Source of the DNA: Medicago truncatula
Lineage: Eukaryota; Streptophyta; Magnoliopsida; Fabales; Fabaceae
Direction: 5' to 3'
NCBI RefSeq assembly: GCF_003473485.1
Contig: NC_053046.1
Coordinates: 2,242,001 to 2,306,000 of the forward strand
Length of the DNA stretch: 64,000 nucleotides
Shown here: positions 24,266 to 36,262 of the stretch, piece after piece
How the letters are laid out: each line of letters starts with the position of its first letter
Numbering within the stretch: position 1 is the first letter of the stretch
Notes under the pieces: model-generated
Told to the model about the DNA's origin: nothing
Databases searched by the model: none
What the model saw: only the letters and a program-made list of their open reading frames with translations
Made by a program: the position numbers and the translations under genes

Positions 24266-24820
24266 TATGTATCATAACTCTATAAATATTGTTGATGCTT
24301 CTTCACTTCACAAATTCACATATACTGTATTGTCAAAAAAAAAAAAAAAAAATCACATATACTGTGTCTGGCTAGCCAGTTTATCATAAAAACAAGTTGG
24401 AACAGTTTCCCTAACAGAATTTGGTGCAATCAGCTTTATAAATTAGACGAATATTGCAAGTACGGTATTTCTATAAATGAACAACATAAATAACAAAGAT
24501 AAGGACTGATTTCCTATCAACTATCTTCTGGAGATAATGATATAACCAGAAATTTGTACTCCTAGTTACAAAAAACATCTCATCATTTTATCTAAATTCC
24601 ATGTAACTTGCATCAAACATAGAGGTGTTGAAATTATGTGTGCACTTAGCTAGTTGTTGTAGTCTCATAGACAGTGATCGGCGATCGCCCTGCAGACGCA
24701 TTGGTATTTGGTAAGACAATAAGATATGCATTTCTTGAATTGGAAATGGCATAAGATGGCATTTACAAATAAAATCACAAGGAACTGCAATTCGAAGTTA
24801 TACACGTACAACTAACTTGA

Positions 24821-25555
24821 TCACTGGACCCTCTCCACCAGTTTTTCGGCCATTATTTTCTGTTGGACACCACTCAATGCCTCTGAGTTTATAAGTGCAT
24901 TAGCTATGATGATAGTTGTAGATGGAGATGAGGCATTGACCTAGATGAAACAACAATTTCAAGCAGAAAACTGAAATTAATAGAATGAAAATTTTCCAAC
25001 TCCAGGTCATAAATAATGGCCAATGCTTCAAATGAGACAAGAAATAAAATATGGCACGCTGAAACTACAAGGTGTCTGCATACCGAAACACGTCCATTTA
25101 AGCCAACTGCTATCTCGAACGAGAGTTTCTTCCCAAAAGTATCAAGTACCGGACATGTGGGTGTGCTGAGAACCCTACAAATAACATACAATTTCTCATA
25201 TCATGATCTGTTGAAAGTATACATGAACAGAAAGAAAAAAATTAAATTACATACATTCTTGAGAGACCAGTTGAACACTCAAACATATAGCCTTCTTTTA
25301 GGGCACCAAACTCTCCAGCTTTCCCACTGGCTAAACAAACACCATAACAAAATCAAAGACAGAATTGTGTTTGCAAAATTAAAATGGAAAAAAACATAAA
25401 ATCAACCGGAGAAAAGCACCATGATTTAAAGGTATCCACAAAAAAGGAATTTAAAGATGAAGTCAAAGAATAAGACACCAACCATCAGTGCATGACAGCT
25501 CAGGATTCATTCCAGGGTTTGCTTTAGCAACCCGAACATAAAGCAAAGCACCTAC
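24821..25555 (-). CDS. Exosome RRP40-like protein, last four exons only (probable 5'-truncated copy)
   Basis: Four minus-strand exons with GT-AG borders join in frame: 25555-25483, 25330-25255, 25174-25084 and 24940-24821 (TGA at 24823-24821). They give 119 residues. The text includes LLYVRVAKANPGMNPELSC, GKAGEFGALKEGYMF, TGLSRM, TCPVLDTFGKKLSFEIAVGL and a VNAS...NALINSEALSGVQQK block ending ERVQ. This matches the second half of RRP40, the S1/KH cap subunit of the RNA exosome, which acts in nuclear and cytoplasmic 3'-5' RNA processing. The first half (N-terminal domain and start of S1) was not found in several kilobases upstream, which are A+T-rich. The usual Trp of the RVWVNA motif is Ser here. 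I favour a truncated duplicate. A distant 5' exon beyond a very long intron is possible. Confidence 0.75.
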
Positions 25556-26565
25556 CTGCAAGGTGAAGAATTAGACAAAAGAAACATGAACATTATATGA
25601 CAGCAACATGATATTGACAGGTCAAGTGTTAGTTAGCATGACAGAACAAAAGAGGGAAAAAGAAACATGTGAATTATTTTTGCATTCTGAATGCACTCTT
25701 TTCATTTTGTTTTTCTTGATTGATATAGCATTTTCTCAATCATCCTTGTCATAATCTTATTTATATGATTGACAGTCCTAGTAAAAAATTATACAATGAA
25801 AGATTTTAACTTGCGAAGAGAAGTACTAATTAGACAATAAACTTGGAAAGGCATGAGTCATAATCAAAACAGAAAAAATTGCCTGGTGTTCACTTATCTG
25901 TTTACTGTTTGTGTTCTTTGCTATACATCAATAAGAGAATTATAATTCAGAGGCATTCTTAATTCTGTTCTACAAGCTCTAACATAGACAAGAGGCAAGA
26001 TGATTTTTCAAGCAGGCTACCGACTTGACTTAAAGATCAGTTAACAACTAACAAGGTAGTCGCATAACAACTCAAGGGACTCCAAATTCACTGATGCTTT
26101 CGCAGATCCCTCGACAGTCATGATAATTGTTAATGTCATAATTCATAAAGCAGAGTAACTAGATGTTGTCATGACTTAATGTTGAAAGTATTATCCTACA
26201 CATGACAGTCATGAGGTTGTGTTTGTATAGGCAAAAACAATAGTTTTGAGTAAGGGAAATATCACCATGCAATGACTAATTCTATTTTCTTAGTCAACAT
26301 TAAGGACTTAATTAATAAAGTTGATAAATACTGATGTAGAACTATAAGCCTAGAGTACTCCTCTAGGAGAATGTACTAATCTATATAATATAAATTTAGG
26401 ATCCATTTCATAGATTTTATGGAAATGAATTACTATTGTTTTGGTGTTGCCACATGTCCCTTTCTTTTTTACAAATGCTCTCACCATATTGATCCTCACA
26501 AAATGCTCTCACCACAATCATCCTCACATATTTGTATTTAATGTTCATGTATAAAATGAAGTTTT

Positions 26566-27065
26566 ACAATATCAAATTCTATTACTTGAATTTATATTAG
26601 AAATCAAACATTTCGAATTCAAAAAGTACAAATTTGAATCAAATAATTTTTTTTTTAATAATCAAATAGTTTAAATTAAAATTATTTCAAAAAAGATAGT
26701 TTGAATTAAAATATTTGAATTCATAGATTAAAATAAAACAATTGATTGAGTTATTCAATTTTTTTTTATTAATAATAACACATAATAATGTTTATTCAAA
26801 AAAAAAACATCAAATAATGTTAGACATTTCTTACTTTTTATTTTCGTTTACAATATCAAATTCTATTATTTGAATTTATATTAGAAATCAAACATTTTGA
26901 ATTTAAAAAGTATAAATTTGAATCAAATAATTTCTTTTTAATAATCAAATATTTTAAATTAAAATTCTTTCAAAAAAGATAGTTTGAATTCAAATATTAA
27001 AATAAAACAATTGATTGAATTATTCAAATTTATTTTTTATTAATAATAACACATAATAACCATGT
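26566..27065. repeat. Direct duplication of about 220 bp
   Basis: Two copies (about 26566-26790 and 26850-27062) run from CAATATCAAATTCTATTA to ATTAATAATAACACATAATA with scattered substitutions and short indels, separated by about 60 bp. The sequence is almost pure A+T with recurring GAATT motifs. Confidence 0.85.
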
Positions 27066-27591
27066 GTATCAATTATATTGTATTATTATATTATTTGATA
27101 ATCGTGTATTGTAATGGTTTATTATCATATATTTTATAGTTGATAGTAAAGAATGAAATTTTAACGAGATTGTTTTATATAATATAATATTTCAATTATA
27201 ACATATTTAAATATGCAGAGTAAATTGCATATATTTTTAACCTATTAAAAAATTATCAGATTTATAATTTATCACAAAGTAAAAAATGTGAAAGAGTAAT
27301 TTATTGATATGATTTGGTGAAAGAGTTTTTCATTAAAACAAAGAAGATTTTTTGTTTTATGTTTATTCTTTTATTTTATGAAACTATTCTAAATTGATTT
27401 TCTAAAATAATAATATTATTAATATGATAGGAACTGAAAATGGTAATAGTTATTCCAAATTGATTAAGAATATTATTGATATGATTTGGTCAAAGAAATA
27501 TGCATCGAAACAATCTTAATATGATACGATTTTTTTTTACATGACCTCTTTTTATTTTTTTATTTAAAAATCGGGTTAAACATTACGTGTT

Positions 27592-27650
27592 TTTAGTTAA
27601 GAACCACACGAAAAGCACCTAAAGAATTGTACCTAAGTTTTCTTCAAAAA
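27592..27650. mobile_element. Terminal fragment of the fold-back family found at 40183-40787
   Basis: TTAGTTAAGAACCACACGAA, then AAGCACCTAA and GTACCTAAGTTTTCTTC, closely match the right arm of the element ending at 40787. No opposite arm is seen here, so it is a solo end or a decayed copy. Confidence 0.5.
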
Positions 27651-29603
27651 TTATAACTAAAAAAAAACATAGACCTCTTTTTTTTAAGAACCGAGTTAAG
27701 AATTATAATAAAAAAATCTAAATATTTTCGAAATTAATGGATTAATCTATATCTATGTATCATTTTTTCTTTCTATATCTATGTATCATGAGTATTTGTT
27801 TTATTTTTCTTTCTAATTTTAATCATATAAATTTTTGAAAATTAATGTACAATTTTATTTTCAATTACTATATCCATAAATTAAGGGAACAAGTTTTTTG
27901 ATTGCTTCATACATGTTGGCTATAAATATTGTGTTTGAGGCTCACACTTTTCACACCATTTTGATTTGAGTTACAACTCATAATTTTGCTATAAATTGTG
28001 CTTTTTAGTTTTAACATTTTTACACAATTTTGAGAATCATAATAAAAGTTTTGAAAATTTTCTCAAGATCACTATTTTATTTTATTCATTTTTTCTTCTT
28101 ATTCTCATGTTTTTTGTATAGATCTAATTCTTAAACTGATTCAATTTCTGATTTTTTTCCATTGGTAGAACAATTAAACAAATGTTTTTCTTCCTTTCAA
28201 TTCACCTTGATCTATATTCAGCTTCTCTTTAGTTGTTGCAGAAGTGGATCTCAAACGATGAATATGATGAAAGAATCGGCGCATGGCATGAACTCTGAAG
28301 AAATTGGATTAATCACTTTAATTATAATAAATGTATTTTATTAGTTATTCATGTAATTAGTTAATCAGTTTAGAGATACAATTTGTGTTGTAAATGATAT
28401 TTCACATTCTAAATAGTGGTATTTCTTTTGTATTTTAAACTTTGATGTGCATATACAAAAAAACGGCCGTAAGAACTGTCATATGTGTATTATGATTTTT
28501 TCTTAAGATTCTAATATTGATAAGATGTTATTGAATATTATAGAAATTTGTTTATAGGGTTGAATAGAAAATTCGAGTTGGACATTGCTCATTATTATTG
28601 ATTTATTTTCTTCAATTATTGATGTATCTTATCTACTTTTTTCTTTCTTTCTTCCTATTGTCTTCATCCTTCCTAACACAATGATCTTGCTCTTTTCTTT
28701 GCATAAATTATAAATATATAAAATGAGAATTGGTCTATACAGATATTGGTTTGATGAGATATTAACAAACTTAATTATTCAATAGGCATATACATCCATT
28801 TCTAGCACATTTTTATTTAGTTGGCATATTCAATATTAACAAACTTAATTATATAAAGGATTTTATTAACGTAACATATTTGATTATACACTTTTTTTTA
28901 AGGATGAATATATACTTTTTTTTTATTTTCTTTAATTCTAAGGTGAGAGAATTAACACATATGATCCTCATATATTCTATTTTATAAATGTTATTCATCT
29001 TTTTATGCAATTAAAAGAAAAAAAAATTAATTGCATAGGACTATTATTAGTTTTCAAGGTAACGAGTATCACACTATTTTGATTAAAATAATTTAAAACC
29101 ATTGATAAATTATCTTATACATTTAATGGAGAAAATAAGGAGAATCACATGATTTTAATGCATTAATGATATGTAAATTATTTTTTATTATTCCAGATAG
29201 TCATCTTATTTGAGAAGTTCGTATATATTAAATAAATTTTTAATAACATAATTTTAAGCATATATAAAAACGTTAAAAAAAATATATATTCTATTAACAT
29301 TATTGATATAAATATAATTTAAAATCTCTCTAAAAAAAATATAGATCAAATTTATATATTTTCGTTTGTTCATTGTAATAGTTTTAAATTAATCGTACAT
29401 CAAATGTACTAACTTTATAAGTTCAACAAAAAAAATTACATATAAAAATAACATAAAAAAACTACATTAATCAAAATTTATGACTCATTAAAAAATATCA
29501 AAAATTGTAATAAATGTGTTCTTAAAAAAGGAAACAATTCTAAATTTAAATAGTCTTAAAAAACAAAACTCACATTGACAACTATAATATTTGTGTCATA
29601 TTT

Positions 29604-29720
29604 ACTCCCTCCGTCCGTGTATGTAAGCACCCTTAGCATTTTTCATATTTATTAAGAAAAGCTGCAACGAATTATGCCAACCAAAATCTTTTACAAAAGA
29701 ATCAATCAAAGTATGGACTT
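29604..29720 (+). mobile_element. Possible Stowaway/mariner MITE end
   Basis: TACTCCCTCCGTCCGTGTATG is the classic plant Stowaway-type terminus, preceded by T/A sequence. The matching GGACGGAGGGAG end was not found downstream, so only one terminus is supported. Confidence 0.4.
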
Positions 29721-31126
29721 CATCTTGATAGAAAATTTGGGACAAATAACTTCTTTGATGTTATCAAGTTACTAATTTAAAATTAAATAGAAAAATAAAT
29801 AAAATTTATGGTCAACCTCATATTTTAAATAGAAATTAAAGACAATCTAATTAATTAGTCATGGATTTTTTTTCAAGGAATTAATGTGGAAATTTCTATT
29901 ATAATAATAAATGATTATTATATATTTTTATTTACAAGAATTTCCGTTTTCAGTGTATAATTATAAGTGATTATGATATAATTTTATTTACAAGAATTGT
30001 TATTTTGGTGTTTTTATTATGGGTTTTTTTTTATTGAGGAAATCTTCTAAAAAAATAATCGATTTCTATAATCACCATGTGCATTAAATCAAAATTAATG
30101 AAGATAATTTATCAAAAAGAAATGAAAATTAGATTATTTTTATTTAAATGTTTAAATTTTAATAAGTAAAATAATATATAATTAGATACCACAGGTACTC
30201 TAATTCATATTATACGACGTAACTCATCCCCTTTTTTGAAAATATAACTGTTTTTTTTATCCTCCATCAAAGCATACTATCCCCACAAGGTTATTTTAAC
30301 ATTATCATTCACCTCTATAATTTTTACTTTTTTCCCTTCATAAATACATTTATTTTGGTGAAACAAAATTGAACATACATGGATAATTAATCTGATCACA
30401 TGATGAGTCTTTTTCTTCTCATAGATTACCAAATTGAATGACAACTCCACAAATTACCAAGCATTATTTTCAAAAAAAAACATTTCATTCAATAATTAAA
30501 AAAGACAAATAAAAAATAATTAAAAAGAAGAAAATTCTCACACGCTTCACATCATAATGAAAGTAGATGTCTTTTATGTATATTATGTCTTTTAATAACA
30601 TAATAATGCACTTAAATGTATTTTAATACAAAAATAAATTAATGATCATTGAACCATAATCATTCTTGAGGTATGACATTTAATGTCATTATATTAAAAA
30701 AAATAAAAGTCCCAATAATTTCTTTTTGGTAAAAAAAAGTTACGATGATTGAATGTTAATTTTGCACCACGTAGAAAAAATCTTTGAGATAAAAGAACAC
30801 TCGGTGTATTTTCATTACCCATCCCCAAGGATACTTGAATGGCTCACAATCTGAAACCTCTAAATCTATATTATGTATTTTTACTACTAGACTAAACCCT
30901 TTGAGTTAGAGAATTGCAAAGAACAAGAAAATGAATTTTTATTTCAAATTATAATCACGACAAATGACATACTTCTTATACCCAAATCATATTTCATCTT
31001 AATTTTTTTTTATTAAAAGCAGTTATTGGTTGGTTTAATTGTTCTTACTGATTGAGATTGCTTAGTCAAACACATTTGTTGGTAATTTAATGGGTTTGTT
31101 GAAGGAATAGAAAATTTTGGATAATT

Positions 31127-32830
31127 AATTTACCATGACAATAAAGTTAGTTGTTCGTAATTTCATGATTTTGTTGAAAGAGATAGAGTTTTTTTGGTAA
31201 TTATTTTACCAAAAAATAGACTCAATTAAAAACCAATATTTTTAAAATGTCTCATAAGGATATATTTTGTCAACTTAGAAAAACACATCTGCATTTCAAC
31301 CAATGACCATATATGTAGGAATTTGAAATGATATAGGTTGACTTAAAAGGACATCAAAGCGAATAGCATCCAAAAACTTTTTTTTTTTTTTGGATAAATC
31401 GGGAGAGTGGACATGCATCAAGAGGAAACACCGACATCCCAACTAGGTTGGCATCCCGGGAAACCTCCATCCTATGCAGCCAAACTCAAATTTTATTAAA
31501 AAAGGGGGGAAAAATATAACGAGGGGGATTAGGCCAAAACTCTAAGAAAAAACAAAAGAAAAATAAAAAACAAAAAAAGCTACCACAGACTAAGGAAATC
31601 TGTAGTTAGGAAGACCACATCTCGAACATTCCAGAAGAATATATTCATTGAGCAGGAGGTGAAGTGCCACCCTTGGAGCGGGTTTTATATAGAGCTTTTC
31701 CATCAAATTGATGCTTGCGTAACATTTGTTGTTGTTTCTTGGATAGCACTTGAACTAAATTTTAAGATAAATAAATAAAAAATGACATCCAAAAAGTAAC
31801 AAAATAGGTCGTTAATAGTTCAGAGAGGAGCATATATTGGGTTTGATCATCAAATTAGTCTAAAATCAACCACACGGTGAGATTGATGCCACATCTTCAC
31901 TTAAAATGTCTAATAAGCATGCATTTTGTTAACTCCACATATCACATCTATATTTTCATATGTCACTAAAAACCATATAAGAAGGAAAATGAAATAATGG
32001 AGGTTGGATTAAAAACTAGAATCAAAGCGAATGACATCCAAAAACTAGATTTTAAGATAAAAAATTTAAGCAAATGACATAAAAAAAGTTCATCGTAACG
32101 TTGGGACTTCCAGAGGGGCATAAGAGGGTTGGATAATTACATTAGGTTAAGAGCAATCACAAAAGTGAGGTTAATACCACATCCAAATTGTTAAGGTACT
32201 AGGTATTTGGGTCATCTCATTTATATGTTTCATCGCTTAAGTTTTATACTCTCTGCATCTATGATATCGTAACATAACTAAATAAGACCATGGAAGGTGT
32301 AACATGGTAAAAAAAAAGGGTTGGTGTTGAGTTGATTTAATGGAGGAAATTTTGTGTTCCTTTCATGCGAAGATAAAAAGAATTTGAAATGAGAGAAATG
32401 ATAAGGAATAAAGGGGTTTATGCTTTTTGATAGTGAGATTATAGAGAATAAAGTTAGTTGATGGTAATTTACACGTTTGTTGAAGGTGTTGGAGATTACT
32501 GGGTAATTATGTCACCAAACTATTAGATTCATTAAAAAAAATGTCACATCAATTTAAAATGTCTAATAAGCATGTATTTTATCAACTCACCAGAACACAT
32601 CTATATTTTTCCATTGTCGGATCCCACCAAAGACCAAGAAGAAAAGAATTTGAAATAATAGATGTTGGATAATTGTTTTTACATGAAAGCGAATGATGTT
32701 TAAAAACTAAAATTTAATATTAAAAACATTAAACAAATGACACCTACAAACTACATTGGATTGTATAATCACATTAGGCTAATAGAAACAACACAAGCGA
32801 GATTGATATCACATTTTCATGTCCTTATAT
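31127..32830. repeat. Degenerate tandem array, three related units
   Basis: Three units share an ordered set of motifs: AAAATGTCTMATAAG (31240, 31904, 32557), then CACATCT..ATTTT, then GCGAATGACATCCAAAAACT (variants) and ATTTTAAGATA. A further set is ATAATCACATTAGGCTA-like and a GAGATTGATRCCACAT block. Unit length varies because of insertions, including the LINE at 31378-31752. It is non-coding and its origin is unknown. Confidence 0.7.
31378..31752 (-). mobile_element. Internally deleted LINE insertion
   Basis: On the minus strand it reads VLSKKQQQMLRKHQFDGKAL then KTRSKGGTSPPAQ-stop, which looks like the end of a LINE ORF1. Its TGA overlaps an ATG (31648-31646) starting MNIFFWNVRD, the usual opening of the LINE ORF2 endonuclease. 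ORF2 is cut off after about 20 codons and joined to 3' untranslated sequence with AATAAAA and a final poly-A (T run at 31378-31391). The neighbouring array unit near 32020 shows the empty site CCAAAAACTAGATTTTAAG, fixing both junctions. Confidence 0.75.
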
Positions 32831-32893
32831 GTTGCTGAACATATACTCTTACATAAAATTTGAAACTTTAACTCACACTTGACACATTAACAT

Positions 32894-33092
32894 CACTTCG
32901 TTCCCCCTAAAATGTTGAACTAGGATATCATGCCACTGTTGGGCCTTCTAAGGGAGCCAACACTGGTGTGGATAGTGTCAAACTCTCTGTGCCCATGATC
33001 GACCACCAAGAACCACTCCGTTCCCCCCAAAATGTTGAACTGGGATATCTTGCCACTGTTGGGCCTTCTAAGGGAGCAACACTGGTGTGGAT
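32894..33092. repeat. Direct duplication, period 120 bp
   Basis: About 80 bp (CGTTCCCCC, AAAATGTTGAACT, GCCACTGTTGGGCCTTCTA, AACACTGGTGTGGAT) occurs at 32894-32973 and 33014-33092 with few changes. It is more G+C-rich than its surroundings. Confidence 0.85.
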
Positions 33093-33265
33093 CCACACAT
33101 TTTAAAAAGAGTAACCACATAAGTTAGAATGATATCATCTTCATCCAAAATTTTAAGCCTTAAGTATATGAGTTATTATTTTACTTATAAGTCGTTCAAC
33201 TTACACTCTTTTATTCAATGTTGAACTTTAACAATACCAACTTTCTTCATCAAGTATGACAAAAT

Positions 33266-34497
33266 TCTAGCCCGTGCTTGGTACGGAATTTCTTAATGGT
33301 ATTAAGAGCTTTGGCATTCCAAATCACAGGTTGAAACTAAGGGTGGGATGTCCAGTTAGGCTGATGAGAAACATTGATGAGGTCAATGGTCTGTGTAATG
33401 GTACGAGGCTGACAGTTACACATCTAGGGAAGAGCACGATAGTTGCAACCGTAATTACGGGAAAAAGGGCTGGTACCAGGGTATTCATTCCCAGGATGAA
33501 TCTTATTATGCAGGCGCATGCAATTTCCATTGATGCTTTGTTTTGCAACGACAATAAATAAAAGTCAGGGTCAATCTTTATCTCAAGTGGGAGTTTATCT
33601 TCCTAAGCCCGTGTTCACGTATGAACAACTTTATGTCGCTGTCTCTCGAGTTACTTCTAGAAAAGGTTTGAAGTTGCTCATATTGGATGGAGATAATAAT
33701 GTTTGCAAGGAGACCACGAATGTTGTGTATCGTGAAGTTTTTCAAAAAGTATGATCATTGGTTATGTTTTAGAATTGTTGTTGCTATAATTTAGAAAACA
33801 AAAGTTGCGTATTGTTTGGAAGTCGTTTTTTTTATTTCTTTGTAAGGCGTATTGGTCATTACAAGACATGCAATTTCTATATAAGCATGTCGTCCTGCCA
33901 TTGACTTTTAATTGATGCATTTTTCAGGTATAACAATACGTGGAACTTTTTTTTTTTTTTTTACATCGTTGTTACCCTAAAATATAATATTTATATTAGA
34001 CCATTGATTTTGTAAAAAATAAAAACAAATAACAATCGGCATTTCTGTAGCCCAAACTATATTTATACACACCCGTAAAAAATTTAACGTTTGCATTCAC
34101 AGACTAGGTGTATACATCTGACACTAACTATTATATTAAAAAATACAATTTTTTTAGTTTTTATGATTAATAAAATACATTATGTCAACAAATAATAATA
34201 TACAGTACGACGTCGGAGTATTTTTGCAAAAATATTACATATGTTAAGTTTAACAATGAGTACATCTTATACTACAAATAATTTAGTTAAGTATAAATTC
34301 AAATACTTTAATCGTTATCTGCAATGTTTAGATATTTCAAAATATATATAAAATTAACAAAATTAAGATGATATTTTTTCCATATCAAATTTAAATTATA
34401 ACCATACTTATAACTTTAAGATAACATAATATAAAATCTATACATTTGATCAAATCAATTTTTTATTTCCCCATGCTGGCACGGGTCACTATACTAG
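33266..34497 (+). mobile_element. Decayed Helitron (3' part)
   Basis: The 3' terminus has the Helitron signature: a short hairpin CCCATGC-TG-GCACGGG (34470-34485) 12 bases before a terminal CTAG (34494-34497) followed by T. Upstream lies a PIF1-type helicase fragment (33274-33754), as in autonomous Helitrons. A CCCGTGC motif at 33271, next to TCTAG, may be the 5' end of a deletion derivative. That boundary is uncertain. About 700 bp of A+T-rich sequence separates helicase and terminus. Confidence 0.65.
33274..33754 (+). pseudogene. Helitron PIF1-like helicase C-terminal fragment, frameshifted
   Basis: Frame one reads EFLNGIKSFGIPNHRLKLRV, then NIDEVNGLCNGTRL and FIPRMNL. Reading must then move to the frame of 33518-33754 to continue [20 protein letters not shown] (helicase motif V), [21 protein letters not shown] (motif VI region) and [11 protein letters not shown]. 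About a dozen residues usually found between the two parts (a KFQRRQFP-like link) are mostly lost at the break, so a small deletion caused the frameshift. Walker A and B motifs and the Rep domain are absent. It is a dead fragment of a Helitron transposase. Confidence 0.85.
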
Positions 34498-35714
34498 TTG
34501 AACTAAAAGACTGGTATGAACTGAAAAAATGAACAACAGATATATAAACTTATCTGGAGTCAACAATTATTCAAATAGTAGAGAAACATATGTTATAAAA
34601 CAGAATGGAATTGAAGCAGTAATACTGACCCGACCCGACCCAGTATTTATTGGGCTTAGAAGAGAACCTAAGCCTGCCAGCCTTCATTACTGAAATGGCA
34701 TCATGGTCCTGACGCAGTCGCAGACCGCCTCCAAGCTTAATTGTGTGGTTGGTGATGGTAGATAGAAGTCATGAATGAATTTTATTATTAACAGATAACA
34801 ACAAACAACCACTAACTTATCTACAAAATTTGTAACGGAAATTTTCATTTGATCAACAAGTTTAGAACATTATAAAAACTTCGTTTACTAAAATTTAGAA
34901 TTTTTTAATATGAAATAAATTAAATATAAATTTTTTTAAAAGACAAAAGTTCAAAATAAAAGTAACAAAAATCTGTACGCATAAATAAAATTTTGAGATA
35001 ATTTTTTGCAGATGAACTTTTTGTAATGTTCTTAACACTTGTGCAAAAAATTGTTCAAAATTTTAAAAGTTTAAGCATAATTAAACAAATTTAGATTTAG
35101 TAGGGACTAAAACTGAGTGCGTAATTTTTATATGGACTAAAAACACTATTAAAATTAAGTAAAGACTAAACTTAAGAGATCCCAATTTTATAGGGACCAA
35201 AAACATATGATGTCATTTACCTCATGGCAGCCATGTCACTAGAAATGTCCATGTGGCATGTCTGAGTCAGCATTATGTTAGCCTAGTCAGCACAGTTTGA
35301 CGGCAAGGACCAAACTTACTAACGGATAAAAACGTCGGGGATGAGAAATTTAATAAAATTTAAATAGGGACCAATGTTGGAAGTTTGCTTATTTGAAGGG
35401 ACCTTAAACATAATTAACCCAATTTTAAAAAGATAAATAAATTTTTAAAATTCCATTTTTAATTCCTCTATAATTTTTTTTATAATTTTTGTCCTTCAAA
35501 TATTTTTCGACGCTGCTTTTGATCCCTATTTTTAAGTCATATTTAATGAGTTTTTTCATGAATATTTAAAATACAAATTTTATTTTTTTTAACAAAACAT
35601 TAATTAAATACAAATTTTTAAGATTATAAAATATAAATTTATATTTAATCCATCCATTGTTAAAAAATCTAAAATTTTACAAAGAAGAATTCTACAGTGT
35701 GTTAAACATGATTG
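34498..35714. other. Intergenic with a MULE-type MITE end
   Basis: 35100-35420 contains AGGGACTAAAAC, TAGGGACCAAAAACAT and a right end GGGACCTTAAACATAATTAACCC. This is the style of the fold-back MULE MITEs of this window. The opposite end was not found, so it is a fragment. No gene is seen. Confidence 0.45.
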
Positions 35715-35846
35715 TGTATGCGTGAGCTTAACTTAATTGGTAAGAACATTGCATAATATACACAGAGATCGGAGTTTGAACCCTTGACACCCTAATTATT
35801 CACAATAAGAGGTGAACTTTAAGTTACTAGACTACTTGACAAAAAA
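35715..35846 (+). mobile_element. tRNA-derived SINE with 11-bp target-site duplication
   Basis: The body has an A-box-like GTGAGCTTAACTTAATTGG and a B-box-like GGAGTTTGAACCC, and ends CTAGACTACTTGAC plus poly-A. The flanks are identical: AAACATGATTG at 35704-35714 and 35847-35857. This is a clean retroposition signature. The same family is at 21411-21498. Confidence 0.88.
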
Positions 35847-36099
35847 AAACATGATTGCAAGATAAAAATTCAAATTTTGAATGAATCCACGTGAGCACAG
35901 TTATAAGTGGTATTGAAAAATATTAGGAGGACCGCAAATGGAAGAATTTGAAAAAGACTAAAAGCAAAATTTAAAATATTTATAGAGACCAAATACTTAT
36001 TTAGTCCAATTTGAAGAAAAAAAATGTATAAAATAAATTTTATATATTGATAATATTTTTCTACGACTTGATTTGACTGTCTTCATATGTACGAAATCA

Positions 36100-36262
36100 A
36101 GTCCCTTGAAATAACGATTGGTGCCAAAATGAAGAAGACGAGTCTTCATGATAATAATTCCAACCAAATTGATAAAGGCAAGAATTCGTACGATGTGAAA
36201 AACAATGTTAGATCCGCCGTGATAATAAATCCAACCAAATTGGCACCAATCGTTATTCTCAT
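36100..36262. repeat. Imperfect inverted repeat
   Basis: AATAACGATTGGTGCCAA (near 36110) is inverted as TTGGCACCAATCGTTATT (near 36240). Between them GATAATAA-TCCAACCAAATT occurs twice in direct orientation. The short open frame 36087-36296 that spans it shows no family resemblance. 35858-37088 otherwise holds no recognisable gene. Confidence 0.6.

Larger units (their letters stand above)
25556..31239. other. Intergenic, very A+T-rich
   Basis: No exon of the RRP40-like gene or of any other gene was recognised. It contains the direct duplication at 26566-27065, a MULE-family end near 27592-27650 and a possible Stowaway end near 29604. The short open frame 28162-28344 has no family resemblance. 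Confidence 0.6.
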
